A stretch of 64,000 bases of DNA from Mesostigma viride (taxonomy: Eukaryota > Streptophyta > Mesostigmatophyceae > Mesostigmatales > Mesostigmataceae): assembly GCA_009746045.1 (NCBI GenBank), contig RPFO01000165.1:3417141-3481140 (forward strand), written 5' to 3'. Made by a program: the position numbers and the translations under genes. This document shows, piece after piece, positions 42,325 to 60,461 of this stretch (the stretch's first letter is position 1; every line of letters begins with the position of its first letter). A model generated the notes under the pieces. That model saw nothing but the letters and a program-made list of their open reading frames with translations. It had not been told where the DNA came from and ran no database searches.

Positions 42325-44314
42325 TAATTAATTAATTAAACTCGTGCTCCCGTTGGGGAGTCACGGAGCACCGAAGTGCTTTTAATCCCTGTGTGTGCAC
42401 TACAGGAGAAAGGGCAGAGACCCCCAGTCTCCTTCATGCCAAAGGCATGCCACAGCTGCAATCGGGCGCGGCTAGCGAAAAGGACAGGCTAACGATCCGG
42501 CAAACTGTGGGTGCAATAAGACCCATGTGAGCATATCATAGCAAGGAGCGTGGGCAAGTAATCTGAACATAGCCAGGGCGTAGCATGGCTGTACTAGGAC
42601 TAGGCTAAGGCTATGGCTGGTTGTGTACCGTGCGTTGGCGGCACGTGACTAGGTGTGTTGGCACAGCTAGGCATGGCTGCCTTAGCGGCAGTGACGCCAA
42701 TGGTTACAAGCTAGGGCTATTGCTATTCTAGCCCGCTGGGGGCGTCCACATCTTGTGGTTGATCATCAGGTCCCCGCCCCTCCAGTACACCTTGGGCTTC
42801 TGGGGGTCCTGCTTATGGCGGAGGTATTCCGGCCACAGGTCGCGTCGCTGCTGTTGCTGAGCGGGGGTGAGGTCGTCATCCAGCGTCCAGGTGAGGTCGT
42901 GCAACCGCTTGCGACGAGAGAGGAACCGCTGCTTATCCTCAGGGGAGGGGAAGGTGAGTAGGACTGGTGGGGGGGCCGCCTTGTCCCGTGAGTGGGGAAG
43001 GCGGTGGCACCCACGCAGTTCTACCTCACCTACCAGGCCCATGAGGGTAAGAAGCTGGTTCTTGAGCTCGTCAGCAAGAGAGGTTGACGTCTCACCTGGC
43101 TTCTGGGGGAAGCGACGTAGCACCACTCGGCACTCGCGGCGAGCGCGATCGGTGACCTCCCGTTGCTGGGCCTGGCGGTGGTCCTCCAGCTCCTGGAGCT
43201 TTGTGGCGATGGCGTCGGTGGTGGAGGCGGTCGCTGACCGCAGCAGGTCCGCGTAGGAGAGCGGCGGGAGGTCGCCAGCATCCTGCCGGGGTGGCTGGGA
43301 TGCAATGGTGGCCGTCTGCTCCGCTATCTTGGGGACCTGTGTGGCCAGGGCCTCGGTGTGGGCGGTGATGGCCTCAAGCTTCTTCAGGAGCACGCCACAC
43401 TTGCCCTCCACCTGGTTAAGGCGAGAGACAAGTGCAGCATGCGTTTCCGAAGCCTGCGCCGTGGTGTGTAGCGCCGTGAACTGGGGTTGTAGCTTGTGGA
43501 CGACCTTGGTTTCCACGTTGGAGACCCGGGCCTCGACCGTGTTGAGCGTGGTGTTCAGCGATGTCAGCTGCTCGGCCAGCGGCCAGGTCACGTGCTCCTC
43601 CAGCACTGCGCGGATGTCATCCTTGCCGAGGGAGGAAGCCGATGGCGCTGCCGGCTGTGCGGGGGCTGGGGTGCGGAGCGTTCTGGTGATGTCGCCGAGG
43701 CGGATCTGGAATTGGCTGGTCAGGATAATCAGGCGTTGTTGTACTTCGTTCAAAGCATAGAGCCAGGACATGTCTCCATTGTAGTCGATAGCCGCCCCCT
43801 TCCTGGGCACGAAGAGCTTCCGCTCCTGTTCGAGGAACTGGAGAACCTCAATGCATTCCTGCGGCGACAACTCTTGCCACTCGGTGAGGGAGAATCGTCG
43901 GTCGCCGGGGAGGAACTCGCTCCATTTTCGATCGTGGCAGGGTTTCTTGGGCTCAGGCGAGGCGCTTGGCGAGGGTTTGGCGGGTAAGCCTGTCGGCTGA
44001 ACAATGGCGAGGGCGAGAGGGTTGGGCTGGGCGCTGGGAAGCTGTGCCAGCTCCTTTTCCAGCCCTCGTTTTGCTTTGGGAGTCGTCATAGCTGGTCACG
44101 TGCGTAACTTTGTCTATACTGCGTGGCAGCCGTAACCGTTTATACTGGCAAGTGCGTCTTAGAAAGGCGCATCGAATGCAAGTGGTCTGACCGAATTTGG
44201 GGCTCAGACGCAAAAGATCTGAACTCCGCCGTCAGCCATACCGCCGTCAGCCATTTTCGTTAAGCAAAATATGGTGTTGTTCTTTCTCCCCACCCCTAAC
44301 TTCCCAGGAAGGGT
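42325..44314 (-). mobile_element. ORF1-only LINE (LINE-A family), 1,990 bp with 12-bp TSD
   Basis: Flanked by ACGATCATTTAT (42313-42324 and 44315-44326). On the minus strand it has about 225 bp of 5' UTR, a full ORF1, about 400 bp of 3' sequence, the LINE-A end block (CTCCGTGACTCCCCAACGGG) and a TTAA tail. No endonuclease or RT is present. The shared end block shows that it uses the machinery of the LINE-A family. Confidence 0.9.
42728..44089 (-). CDS. LINE ORF1 protein (L1-like, coiled coil plus RNA-binding fold)
   Basis: An intact 453-codon ORF starting MTTPKAKRGLEKELAQL. The N-terminal third is Pro-rich and then acidic. The middle (about residues 150-320) is a heptad-rich coiled coil (EQLTSLNTTLNTVEARVSNV, VSRLNQVEGKCGVLLKKLEA). 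The C-terminal part (about 335-445) matches the RRM plus C-terminal domain layout of L1 ORF1p: RRECRVVLRRFP, LADELKNQLLTLMGL, GCHRLPHSRD, VLLTFPSPEDKQRFL. It would trimerise and coat LINE RNA as a chaperone. The intact frame in an element without ORF2 suggests recent mobilisation. Confidence 0.85.
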   Translation of the reverse strand: MTTPKAKRGLEKELAQLPSAQPNPLALAIVQPTGLPAKPSPSASPEPKKPCHDRKWSEFLPGDRRFSLTEWQELSPQECIEVLQFLEQERKLFVPRKGAAIDYNGDMSWLYALNEVQQRLIILTSQFQIRLGDITRTLRTPAPAQPAAPSASSLGKDDIRAVLEEHVTWPLAEQLTSLNTTLNTVEARVSNVETKVVHKLQPQFTALHTTAQASETHAALVSRLNQVEGKCGVLLKKLEAITAHTEALATQVPKIAEQTATIASQPPRQDAGDLPPLSYADLLRSATASTTDAIATKLQELEDHRQAQQREVTDRARRECRVVLRRFPQKPGETSTSLADELKNQLLTLMGLVGEVELRGCHRLPHSRDKAAPPPVLLTFPSPEDKQRFLSRRKRLHDLTWTLDDDLTPAQQQQRRDLWPEYLRHKQDPQKPKVYWRGGDLMINHKMWTPPAG

Positions 44315-44590
44315 ACGATCATTTATGCAGCAGTTGTCCTTCGTGAATTGACCCAGCGTGTGTTATGAATTAACACATATTAGCTAGGGTCATGGCAGTG
44401 TAGTAGTGTTTCCTTAGTAGTACCCTGGTTTTATTCGGTGTATGGCGTATTATATAATAGAATGCATTGAGAACAGAGTCGTCACGTCCCAGGTCTTTCC
44501 ACAACATAGCTCCTCATCACTAGGTATCCTCACTAGTTTAGGTGAAGTCAGGCTAGGCGTTTGGAATAGAGAGGAGCCAGGGCGTAACAA

Positions 44591-44605
44591 TGGTAGCGGA
44601 GATAG
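44591..44605 (+). promoter_or_regulatory. primer-binding site of the gypsy at 45-50 kb
   Basis: TGGTAGCGGAGATAG lies one base after the LTR end and is similar to the TGGTATCGGAGG site of the copia element, pointing to the same kind of initiator tRNA-Met primer. Confidence 0.7.
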
Positions 44606-45270
44606 TTTAGGTGGACGCGACGATATTCCCTTGCATCGGTCACCTTATACGCCAGAGGCCTTCCGCGGCCAGGGTACAGAAGAAGACAACCTCTTGACAG
44701 GTAATGGGCGGGTCGCCTGCAAGCTAGGGGGGTAGTGCTGCCCGATTCGGGACACGCCCTGCCTAGAAGTTAGACCTGCTCAAAGCGGATGAACTCCTCA
44801 CGTAGCTAGTTTCTTTTCCTTTTCCTTCTGTGTGTGCATTTCCTTGCTGCATGGTGCTGTTTGACGTTAGATAGTGGGTTAGCCGGTTCAACAGGGCTGG
44901 ATAGTGGGACGATTAGCGTCTCTTTAGACCACACCTCTTTTCCGTGCATGCTGCTGTGTTTTCTTAGATGCTTTGTCGTGCAGAATCTGGAGCCGGATGT
45001 TTATTTACCAACGGGCGCTGGTTTCAGGCTCGTCCTCGAGATTTCGGTGCACTTGCTGATTCATGTTGATAATCTAATTCGTTACTCCTCCGTCCCCTCC
45101 ACGCCCTACCTTTTAGGAGCATGTTTTCTCATTGCTTAAGTGTCTTCCTTTGTTTCCTTTTTATTAAATCCTTGATCAGATTTTAGGTTATTCTTTCCTT
45201 TTCCTTGCTTTAATTTAGGTTGCTGTAATTTTTCTTAATGAAACCTTAATTGTTTTTCCTCATATTAAAC
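44606..45270. other. 5' leader of the gypsy element, no gene
   Basis: T-rich leader between the primer-binding site and the first Gag ATG (45271). Confidence 0.6.
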
Positions 45271-48200
45271 ATGGATCCAGTGGGTGGAGGGATGTCACCT
45301 ATACCTACCGCTAATAATACTAATACTAATAATAATAATAACAACAATACTAGTGGTAATAGACGGGACTCCTTGGAAACGGTACACCATCTCACTCCTC
45401 AAGGTATCCTACGTACCTCACCTCCTTCCCCTACCACTAGTGGTCGTCGTCGTTCCTCTGTTACCCCTCCTACCTTTGAACAACGTATGCATGTCAGATT
45501 TAGTGAAGACCCCTCTTTTACCCTGAACCAGGCCCCTGCCCCTCCTGCAACCTTGGCTCAACCCTCAATTAGGTCCTCACTTCCTGACAATGCTTCTAGG
45601 CCTCCTCCTCACCCTGTTCCTTCCATCCCTGCTTATAACATGGGTCGTACCTCTGCCCCTGTAGGACCTTCTGGTCGCCCTAGTGCAGTTCCATTTCATC
45701 CTCCTGCTTCTTGGTCCTACCCTGAGACGGCCTACGAGGCTGCCCAGGTCCCTTCCCGCGTTGCAGAGTTAGAAGTTAATAGTGATTTCAGCACCATGCC
45801 TCTAGATGACAGAAATTATGATCATTTTGCCTACTCCTCCCTTCGTGAACCATATACTGTCCCCTTCTCCTATGGGCATCAGCCTGAAACGGTGGCCCTT
45901 CTAGACCCCTATCCAAAACCTTTCCTCTTCCTTCTTTCTATCCCTCTTATGTAGCAGTAGAAGACAGTGGTCGCATGGGTAGATCTGATCCTTCCCATCC
46001 TCCTAAGCCCCCTGCTCTTCCCCTCTTTGCTAACCTTCCCAAATTAGATGTCAAGTCTTCCCCTCAACAGTTTTTCACTTTTATTATGCTGCTTACCCAG
46101 AACACAGAGTCGTGGCAAAATCATAATAGATGGCGTCTCCTAGCTGATGGTGTTTTAGTCCCTCACTATCTTACTACCTGTATTACCCCTGAGCTTGCTA
46201 ACCTCATTCAGTGTGAATCTTTGGCCTCCCATGTCTACCCTAACTCAGTAGCAGAATTGTTTAAGAGGTTAGAGAGTCATCTAGTTCCTCATGATGCAGA
46301 TTGGCAGGATAGATTAGCCTTTGGTACTCTGCAGCAAGGTACTAAATCGTTTAAGGAGTATATGAAAGAATTTGATGCACAGATGGTACGTATTAGTAGG
46401 GATTTGTCGGGCGCAGAAGTACGTGCTCGTTTCCTTCAAGGCCTCAGTAGCCCCTTATTACGTGAGGTAAAACGCCAGTTCTCTGCCTACCGTTTCACTG
46501 ATCTACCCCTCAAGCATGTGCGACAGCATCTATTAAGAGTAGCAGATTTCTTTACCACTCCTCTTCCTACCCCTCTCCTCCGTGTTGCTGATTTTATGTA
46601 TGCTCATGCTCCTTTGTGTACTAGGGTCCATAACCTTGTCCTCACTCCTGAAGAAGAAGAGGCATATGTAGAAGAATTAGATATTTGTGTTACAGATATA
46701 TCTGCATTGGATGTGTCTCACATCACGTGTTATCACTGTCATGAGGTGGGCCATCTTAAGGGGGAGTGCCCCAAGTTTCTTTCTGCCCCCCCCCCCCTCA
46801 TCCCAATGCCCGCCCTCCGCGTACTCCTCAGTGGGCCTCTCCCCTTCGCCCACCCTCTGGTCGTTCCTCTTGTGCTCCTTAACCCTCTAGGTTAAATGCT
46901 GTACAGACAGGCTCCTTAGTGAATCCCCATTATTATGATCAGGATGCCGTCCCCTCTCAATACCCTCGTGATTCTCCAGCAATGGCTTTCTCACCGGGGT
47001 TTCCTCCAGGGTTCGTTCCCTTGGATGATGTGGGGGGGGAGGGAAAACAGTAGACCTGTCAGCATGGGGTAGCCTGGTCAGGTCCTCAGCTAGTACCCCA
47101 AGCTCAGAAAAATTTTGTTTACCTGATTTTGTCACTACTATGGATGCTGCATCCTCTGCACCCCTACGAGATGTTTCTAAAAGGTGGCCTTACCGTTCCT
47201 ACTACCGTGGTAGACCCTTTTCTGCATCCTCATGATATCCTCAATGTTTCTGTCCTCGTAGATAGTGGGGCTGCCAGCTCCTTTGTGAGCGAGGCCCTTG
47301 TTAGGAGACTAGGATTACATATAGCTATCCCTCATGCCTCTCATGTGATTGTGCACTATATATGCTGATGGTCGCACTAGTCACTCTCAGGGGAATGTGT
47401 CCTTACCACTCCTCATTCAGGGTCGCCAGATTAAATTAGTGGCGACCATAGGCCCTATAACGATTGTTGATATATTGTTGGGCTTAGATTGGCATCAAGG
47501 CCATAAAATCACTATTAATTATAACACTGTGGTCCTAGGTTCGATTCCTTGCTGGTAGCTTCTAGGCTTTCTTACTTTCAGTGTTCCGCGGAATCTTAGA
47601 TTTGGGCAGCTAGCGTTTTCACATTTGTTGCCTTCTGACGAGAACATGACACCATGGTTATAGTAAGCCTCGGGCCGGAGGCTAGCTGTTACCTGGTTCC
47701 CTGATAGCACCTATTAGCCCATGTTGCCAGAACGACACTGTAAGGTAGAGAATTTATCCCTAGTAGATGTAACCCCTATTGAGTTACCCGGTGATCCTCC
47801 TGCATGACCTATGGCTGGTCATCAATTACCAACAATGACAATATATGTTTTATTGCGCATGTTCCTCCGTGTCTTACCAATAAAGTCCGTTACATGTCTA
47901 TTATAGATTCCTCTCGGGTCTTTGAAGAAAAGACTCTCTCATACCCTCCTCCTCGGGTGGTTTTCTCCGATGTATCGTATCATTCGTATGGGCCCCTCCG
48001 AATTATAAGAGTTATAACAAATACTTGTGTCGTTATTAGAAGCAGATTTAAGGGATCCTAGTAATTCCCCATATTCTACCAGTGTTTTGCTAGTCCCTCT
48101 GCCCAATGGCAAATTTAGCCTAGTTACAGACTATTGTAAAGTTGATTATGATAATCGCCGTGCAAAATACTACGCAGACATCACTTCCTCATGGCCTAGT

Positions 48201-48335
48201 ATTTTCCTTTCTTGGGCTGATGCACATAGTGTGATTAATAACCCCTCCGTTTACGTGATTAGGTATAAGAAGTTTCACCTTGAAGAAGCACAGCATCTCT
48301 GTCTTTGGTATCAAAGAGGCATTCATCAGCAGTTC
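45271..48335 (+). pseudogene. decayed Ty3/gypsy gag-protease-RT start
   Basis: Gag starts MDPVGGGMSPIPTANNTNTN, a Pro/Ser/Asn-rich region, with a frame change near 45940. The Gag core follows (ESWQNHNRWRLLADGVL, LQQGTKSFKEYMKEFDAQMV) and then a CCHC knuckle (CYHCHEVGHLKGEC, about 46727-46770). After further frame changes comes a retropepsin (VLVDSGAASSFVSEALVRRLG at about 47253-47315 and DILLGLDWHQGH near 47475). A short RT start (NSPYSTSVLLVPLPNGKF) lies near 48070. The rest of RT, RNase H and integrase is missing. The copy is defective through internal deletion as well as frameshifts. Confidence 0.8.
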
Positions 48336-49409
48336 CTGTATGAAGGGTCCACCACTTCGGTGCGCACTTCTTACGGGACCACGCCCCCATGCCCTTTACA
48401 GAAGGGTGTGTGGCAGGGCTGCGTGCTGTCGCCCTACCTGTTCATTATTGTTGTCAAATACGTAATGATTCAGGCGCGCAAGCGATTTGCCCGCATCGTG
48501 GGCAGGGAACCAGGAGTGCAGGTTGCTAACAAATTCTGGCATGGCGGTGCGGACACGGAGATTCGGCTGGCAGACATCATCTACGCAGACGACACCACCC
48601 TCTTCGAGGACACTGAGCACGTGCAGACATGGCTTGACTGCCTGGCTCTCGAGGCCCGTGCAGTGGGGCTTGAGGTCAGCAAGAAGACAGAGGCCCTGGC
48701 GGTTGGGCTCACCAACTCACCGCCGCCCCTCTATCTCCTAGACGGCTCTCGAGTCCTGTATCGGGACCGCGTTAAGCTGCTGGGCAGCCTGCTCCCCAGC
48801 TGCGAGGTTGATGTGGACCATCGCATCTCCCTCGCCTGGCACGCTTTACGCCAGTACCGGGCCCTGTGGCGCAAGCCCCTGGGCAAGATCGAGAAACAGG
48901 ACCTGTTCAAGGTCCTCGTCCTTCCTGTTCTCACGTATGGAGCCGAGACGTGGACCCTCACCGCCGACCTGGCCCGCAAGCTGGACGGCGCGGTCACCAG
49001 CCTGCTGCGTTCCATTTTCAGAGTAGGATATGCTGCTCATGTCCGCAATGAGGACCTGTACCAGGGCATGCCCTATATCACCCGCACCATTACGCAACGA
49101 CGCCTGCAGCTAGTAGGGCACCTAGCTCGCACCAACCAGGTAGACACCTCACGTGGCCCCCCCGCAGGACTGCGACCAGCCCAGCCTGGCCGGCACCTCC
49201 TGACGTGGGCCGGGCCCAGTGATGTTAGACGCCGCAAGGCCCGCACCTTCAAAGAACAGCTAGTAGAGGACATGGGGGGCCTAGGCCTCTCCGTAATTTG
49301 GAAGAAGATGATGGACAAGGCCAAGTGGGCCCAGGTCATAGAGGACAACGAGCCCCCCCCAGTGGGGAAGCGCCCGCGTGTGCAATCCCGTGGGAGGCAC
49401 GCCAGATAG
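48336..49409 (+). pseudogene. LINE-A reverse transcriptase, C-terminal two thirds
   Basis: The frame enters at LYEGSTTSVRTSYG and contains GVWQGCVLSPYLF, the catalytic IIYADDTTLFED, VKLLGSLL and the thumb/C-terminal block VLPVLTYGAETWTL ... RRLQLVGHLARTNQVDTS, ending GRHAR at 49409. The fingers and endonuclease are absent through 5' truncation. The open frame happens to fuse with the upstream gypsy RT start in phase (from 48027), giving a chimeric ORF that is an insertion accident. Confidence 0.88.
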
Positions 49410-49804
49410 CTCCCCTAGGGCAGCGTGCGGCTGCCTAGATAGATGTTGTAGTTAGAATGCTGTTAGATAGATGTAGTATGTAGCCAATGAAGATAGATTA
49501 GACCGGTAGGACTGTTTGCACCCATCCATCCATCCATCCATCCATCCATCCATCCATCCATCCATCCATCCATCCATCCATCCATCCATCCATCCATCCA
49601 TCCATCCATCCATCCATCCATCCATCCATCCATCCATCCATCCATCCATCCATCCATCCATCCATCCATCCATCCATCCATCCATCCATCCATCCATCCA
49701 TCCATCCATCCATCCATCCATCCATCCATCCATCCATCGGGGTTAATGCTCCGTGACTCCCCAACGGGAGCACGAGTCTAATTAATTAATTAATTAATTA
49801 ATTA
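48336..49804 (+). mobile_element. LINE-A, 5'-truncated, with RT end, (CATC)n and TTAA tail
   Basis: Inserted in the decayed gypsy and flanked by ATCAGCAGTTC (48325-48335 and 49805-49815). It contains the C-terminal RT region, a 3' UTR, about 54 CATC units (49521-49738), the end block CTCCGTGACTCCCCAACGGG, and a tail of TTAA repeats. Confidence 0.88.
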
Positions 49805-49815
49805 ATCAGCAGTTC

Positions 49816-50752
49816 ATGTCTTTGGTATAGTCAAACCGACATAGGAATACATCCTCGTCCTGCAGGTCCTCCTACAATTCGTACAGAAGCTGTTCCTTCT
49901 CCATTTCATATCCCTGACAGATTTCTAACTCTGGCCATCCCCAGCCTGGAGGATGGAAGCAGCCGGTGGTGGCAGCGGTCGGATGGGCTGAGTGTTTCCA
50001 AGGTTTAATTTCATTGTGGCCTGCTCTGTAATAGATAGCATAAGACGTGCAGCGAGTAAACGTGATGACTAGCAGCTATCTAGTTCTAAGAAAAAGACCT
50101 TTGCCCCCCGAGTAAAACTCACTGTAACACTGAAGTTCAATTCGCTAGGATACAATCATGGATATGGCATGGTAAGGGAGGCAAGTGTTTCTGCAGAGTC
50201 CCAGTGAGGTCGAACTGCTTCCCCCAAAGAAGGCTTGCCCTCTGTCATTGTCACAAGTAGTTTGAGTGCTTTCTGGCCTCCCCATGGAGCCAAGTGACTA
50301 ACAAACCACTTAGGAAAAACCTTGAAAGCACTCGACAGTGCTCTGGGGCCTCCTAAATGCAGGCACGTGCTATATTACAGCTCCCAGCGCTCTGTCACGT
50401 TCTTTTTATGTGTGACATTACATCCCACGAGCCTATTTTTCATTCCACCCTCTCTTAGGGCTGTTGGGTGCCAACCGTGAAGGCTTCCGCACAGAGGTGG
50501 CGGCAGACTCTTTTAAGCGAGACAACTATTGATGTACCCTACACAGCAATGTCCTCGACTGACCGCCTCGCCCTGTCACTAATGAGGCTCTATGCTACCT
50601 GCAACGCACTTCAATGTAACTCCATTAAATCTCGACATGCATCCTTTGTCATTCCTGCACAATCCGTGGCTCTCCGATTGGATCGCGCGTATCAATTGAT
50701 TGATTAGTTCACTGATACGGTGTAAAACTTAACATGGGCGTGACAACTCCTG
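49816..50752. other. remains of gypsy, then unassigned sequence
   Basis: A short frame near 49860-50010 (FHIPDRFLTLAIPSLEDG) continues the gypsy after the TSD. No 3' LTR is identified and no other gene is seen before the exostosin gene's stop. Confidence 0.4.
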
Positions 50753-57028
<6,276 letters not shown>

Positions 57029-59470
57029 GGGTACGTAATAGTACAGCGGAGGAGGGAGATCAGGGGGCGATGGATTATGGATGATGTATTTTAGTACCCC
57101 AGTGATGAGGGGGTGAATGCGTTTGTGGTGGGGATGGGAGCCTTTGTGGTGAGGTGAATGCCTTTATGGTGGGGATGGGATGGTGACTCTGGTGGGTGAG
57201 AGGATGGGTTAGGGGGCCGATGGATGATGATGGGTTGAGAATTTATGCAATGGGGGATGGGATGGTGACGAGGTGACAGGTCGCGTGGTACTTGTTGGAG
57301 AGGTGACAGCTGGCACGGCGCGGCTGGCTCTGGTTGTCCCTACACTGAGTATCCAGGGGCACCCTGGCAGGTCGCTTGCGGATGTCGCGGGCGCGTCCTG
57401 CAGGGAGGGAAGACGGCCAACAGCAAGAACGCGAGGTTAAACCGGCTGAAGGGGGTGAGGCTTCAGGCTTCATCATGATATAACAAAAATAATAAAATAA
57501 TGCTCAGCAAGGGGCAGGCGGAGTCACCGGTAACCTGTCTGGTCAGCAGTTACAGAGTAGTCTAGAGCAGTAACTGCTTGAGTAGAGAACAGGGGGACGA
57601 CGGCAGCATAAACAATGTATCAAACAAAACGTATCGCAAATGGAACAATTACGTCTGACAAAAAGATATTGTGCTGGACATGGCGCACAAAAAAGATATC
57701 AGCTATGGCAGGATTGTAGTTTAAACATACTTATGTGTGATGGTTACAGGGTTGCAATGACAAGAAAGCAAGGAGCGATGAGGGAGTTAAGTCCAATGAT
57801 AGTCTGTCATCTCGTCCTTTGCATGCAATCACATCGCATGGGCCGCTGGTCAAGGGGGAAGTCCCTGCCCATATGAGCCAGGTAGCCAGCCCAGTGTCTA
57901 CCTTGCCCAACCTTTTTTAAAAAGATACACATCAGCGGGCGCGATGCCACGAGGCGATGGACAAGTGAAACCCAGACGACGACCAAAGAGCAGTTAGACC
58001 AGATCATGCTGCATTTAGAAATTTTTGTGGCCCGGTATGCGGCACGCTCAGTTCAGAAACGGGCAACTGCCGATTGCCGCACCAGTCTGATGATTCGCAT
58101 ACCCTACGCAATAAAGGAACGACGGAAACCCCGGGGATATCAAGAGTGCGAGAAAGCCACAAAATCTCACGTCCTACGCTGAGAAGATTTACATCAGTGC
58201 AGCGCTAATCAGCGCCTGTGTGTTACTGAATAACAATCTATATGCTCGCAAGTGGCAGCGCTCTCGCTGCCCTAAGATGAACGGTGAATTTCAGCCAGTG
58301 TATGGTGGGACTTCCTATTGCGGGGCATGGACTCACCAAAGCTCTGCTTGCGTTTTTGTGCCTGAGCACGTTTGGCAGTTCCACCTTTATCCTGGTAATA
58401 GTAATTTACGGAATCCCTTGCACAAGCGCATTGACCTAGCTATGTAGACTGCGTCTCGTCTTGTGTAGCATATCGAGAACAACCGAGAATTACCCGCGAT
58501 AGTGGCATAAGAATTGTTTGACTTCTGCAGGTCAAATTCGCAGGCTGCATCCCAGAATGAGGGCAATCGCAGTTATGTGCCCTTAACCTAATAAACTTGG
58601 CCCGCCACAAAAGCAGGAGGTAATTCGCTCTGCTGTTTGTTCGTCAGTAGCACTATACAGCCCAATTTATTTTGGGGTGCCATTACTGAACCGTAGGAAG
58701 ATCATTACAGCGAGCGGGTCACCGCTGATCGTGATCAGTCGTGCTGACGACGTGACGATAGCTGTTCACTGCCGTTTATAAGTTGGTTTCGAGGCTCATG
58801 CAAGGCCTGTTCGCCTGTCCCGGCCAGCTAAAAAATCCAGAAATAAAGATGCTATTGCTTTTGGCGAGTAGAACTGCACCCTGCCCCTATGTTCTCTAGT
58901 ACTTTTTTACCTTCAGGTAAGTACTTAGGTAAATGCATGACAGCATGAGGATTCACTGATTCAGGTGGGAACAGTCGAAGAGACGGGCAGCGGGAACCAC
59001 ATTAGGCCGAATAGGCTTCATTTACGTCAATCCATTTATGGCCTTGCCTTGCTTTGCATGCATCACCACAAAACATCAAATTTATTATGAATATGTGTGC
59101 TAGCTCTATACGGTGGAATAACACAGACATGTCTACCAGATGGCAACACGGCCATCTGTATGCTAGGGTGAGCACACTACGTGAATGTGCAGGGCCAGCC
59201 CACAGCAGCTGTGCCCCTGCTCTAACCACATCTCCTTACATGGCTAACAGCCGAAAATACGTAGGACATGCAAAAAAGAAAACTTAAACTACCTAGCTAT
59301 GGGGGTACTTTGTCCCAACCCAGGTTCACCCTCGGGTTAGTTAAACCAGTTCCCCCTTGACCTCCCACACAAGGGTGAGGTCAGATGATAGCTAAAAGAC
59401 GAGAGATGAACTAGACATGAAGACGTCAAAACTCGACGCCACCGAAGTGGCGCCGGAAGGCCGTTGGGTC
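57029..59470. other. upstream region of the exostosin gene; no further gene recognised
   Basis: The first about 450 bp should contain the exostosin promoter and 5' UTR (GATGG-rich imperfect repeats at 57060-57260). The remainder has only short frames without recognisable domains. Confidence 0.45.
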
Positions 59471-59482
59471 AAAACCCAGGGC

Positions 59483-59990
59483 CTAATGAGCCCAGAGGGC
59501 GGGCGGGATGTCGCGTCCCAGCCGGAGGCTGCGGTGGAGGCCAATGTAGCGCGTGACCGAGCGGGCCGAAGCCCACCGGCCGCGCAGCTGAATGGCCTCC
59601 GGCGACTTGCCAGCGATGGCGTCGTGCGTCGCCCCTCCATGCCGGAGGCTGTGAATGAAGGAAAACATCCCCGAGATGCCCATGCGGGCCTGCACAGCTT
59701 CCCACTGCAGCCTACTAGTAGCCTGGCTGTACGTTAAGCCCCGAAAAAGAAGTGCATCCGGGGGTTGGCCAGCCGTCAGGCGTCGCAGGAGCCACAAAGA
59801 AAGTGGATCCCGGACGAGCACGTGCTGGGCCGCCCCCTGGGCAGTCTTGGGGTTGCGCAGCACAAGGGCACCGACCGTGGGCCCTGGCTCGAGAAGGGGG
59901 TGGCCAGGATGAGACACATCCCGAACCCCGGCGCAGCCCTAGCGCCTCGCTAATGCGTAAATCAGTACTGTTGGAAAGCAATAATAATCA
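59483..59990 (-). pseudogene. tyrosine recombinase C-terminal domain (DIRS/Crypton-type), one frameshift
   Basis: On the minus strand the first Arg box, DLRISEALGLR (about 59935-59967), is followed after a one-base frame change by LRNPKTAQGAAQHVLVRDP. The box II/III block HSLRHGGATHDAI (H-x-x-R, about 59625-59663) comes next, then GRWASARSVTRYI (about 59560-59600) with the candidate nucleophile Tyr. The frame stops at 59483. This R...K...HxxR...W...Y order is the tyrosine recombinase fold used by DIRS, Ngaro and Crypton elements. The N-terminal half and any RT are not found nearby, so the parent class is open. Confidence 0.8.
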
Positions 59991-60148
59991 ACTGAACGCA
60001 AATGGTTTTCACCTTTGCGGCGTGCCAAATCAGAATAATCAACGCACTCAAATTGTTGCACGGATGCAACATGCCATTTGTGGTATTAAATTATCCGTCC
60101 CGGTCGATCGGCGCCGACTGTAGTCCGGCGCCAGTGCCGAGGCCATAG
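59991..60148. other. no feature seen
   Basis: Short unique stretch before the MITE. Confidence 0.4.
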
Positions 60149-60149
60149 T

Positions 60150-60461
60150 ATACCGTAGTGGCTCTTATATCAGTACGCCTAATTATGTACGAATCGACCC
60201 CGTACAGGCCGAAAAAAAACCTCCTTCCGGCCTCGTACGGCATCCCAAGATATTACCCTCAGATGCTACGATATACGTATGATGGGCTTCCATATGTTGT
60301 CCCTAGGGTACTGCCTCCCAATTATACCTACGATATACCCTTACAGTACGATCTACCTACGTACACTAAGAAAAAATCCCCAAAACCCCGTACGCGTAAC
60401 AAAAATCGCTAAAAGCCCTCGTACGATAATTAAGCGTACACATATAAGAGCCACTACGGTA
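60150..60461. mobile_element. MITE with long TIRs, TA-flanked
   Basis: The ends are inverted repeats of about 40 bp beginning TACCGTAGTGGCTCTTATA. The right end is the inverse (TATAAGAGCCACTACGGTA). TA on both sides fits a TA target-site duplication (mariner/Stowaway-like). There is no coding capacity inside; the interior has palindrome-rich CGTACG words. Confidence 0.8.

Larger units (their letters stand above)
42103..44589 (+). repeat. 5' LTR of a gypsy element, split by an ORF1-only LINE
   Basis: The sequence resembles the LTR at 34473-35036 on both sides of the LINE at 42325-44314. It ends CGTAACA at 44589 and, after one base, is followed by the primer-binding site TGGTAGCGGAGATAG (44591-44605). 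The start is uncertain; TGTTGCCAACA at 42103 is a palindromic candidate. The net length is about 485 bp. Confidence 0.65.
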
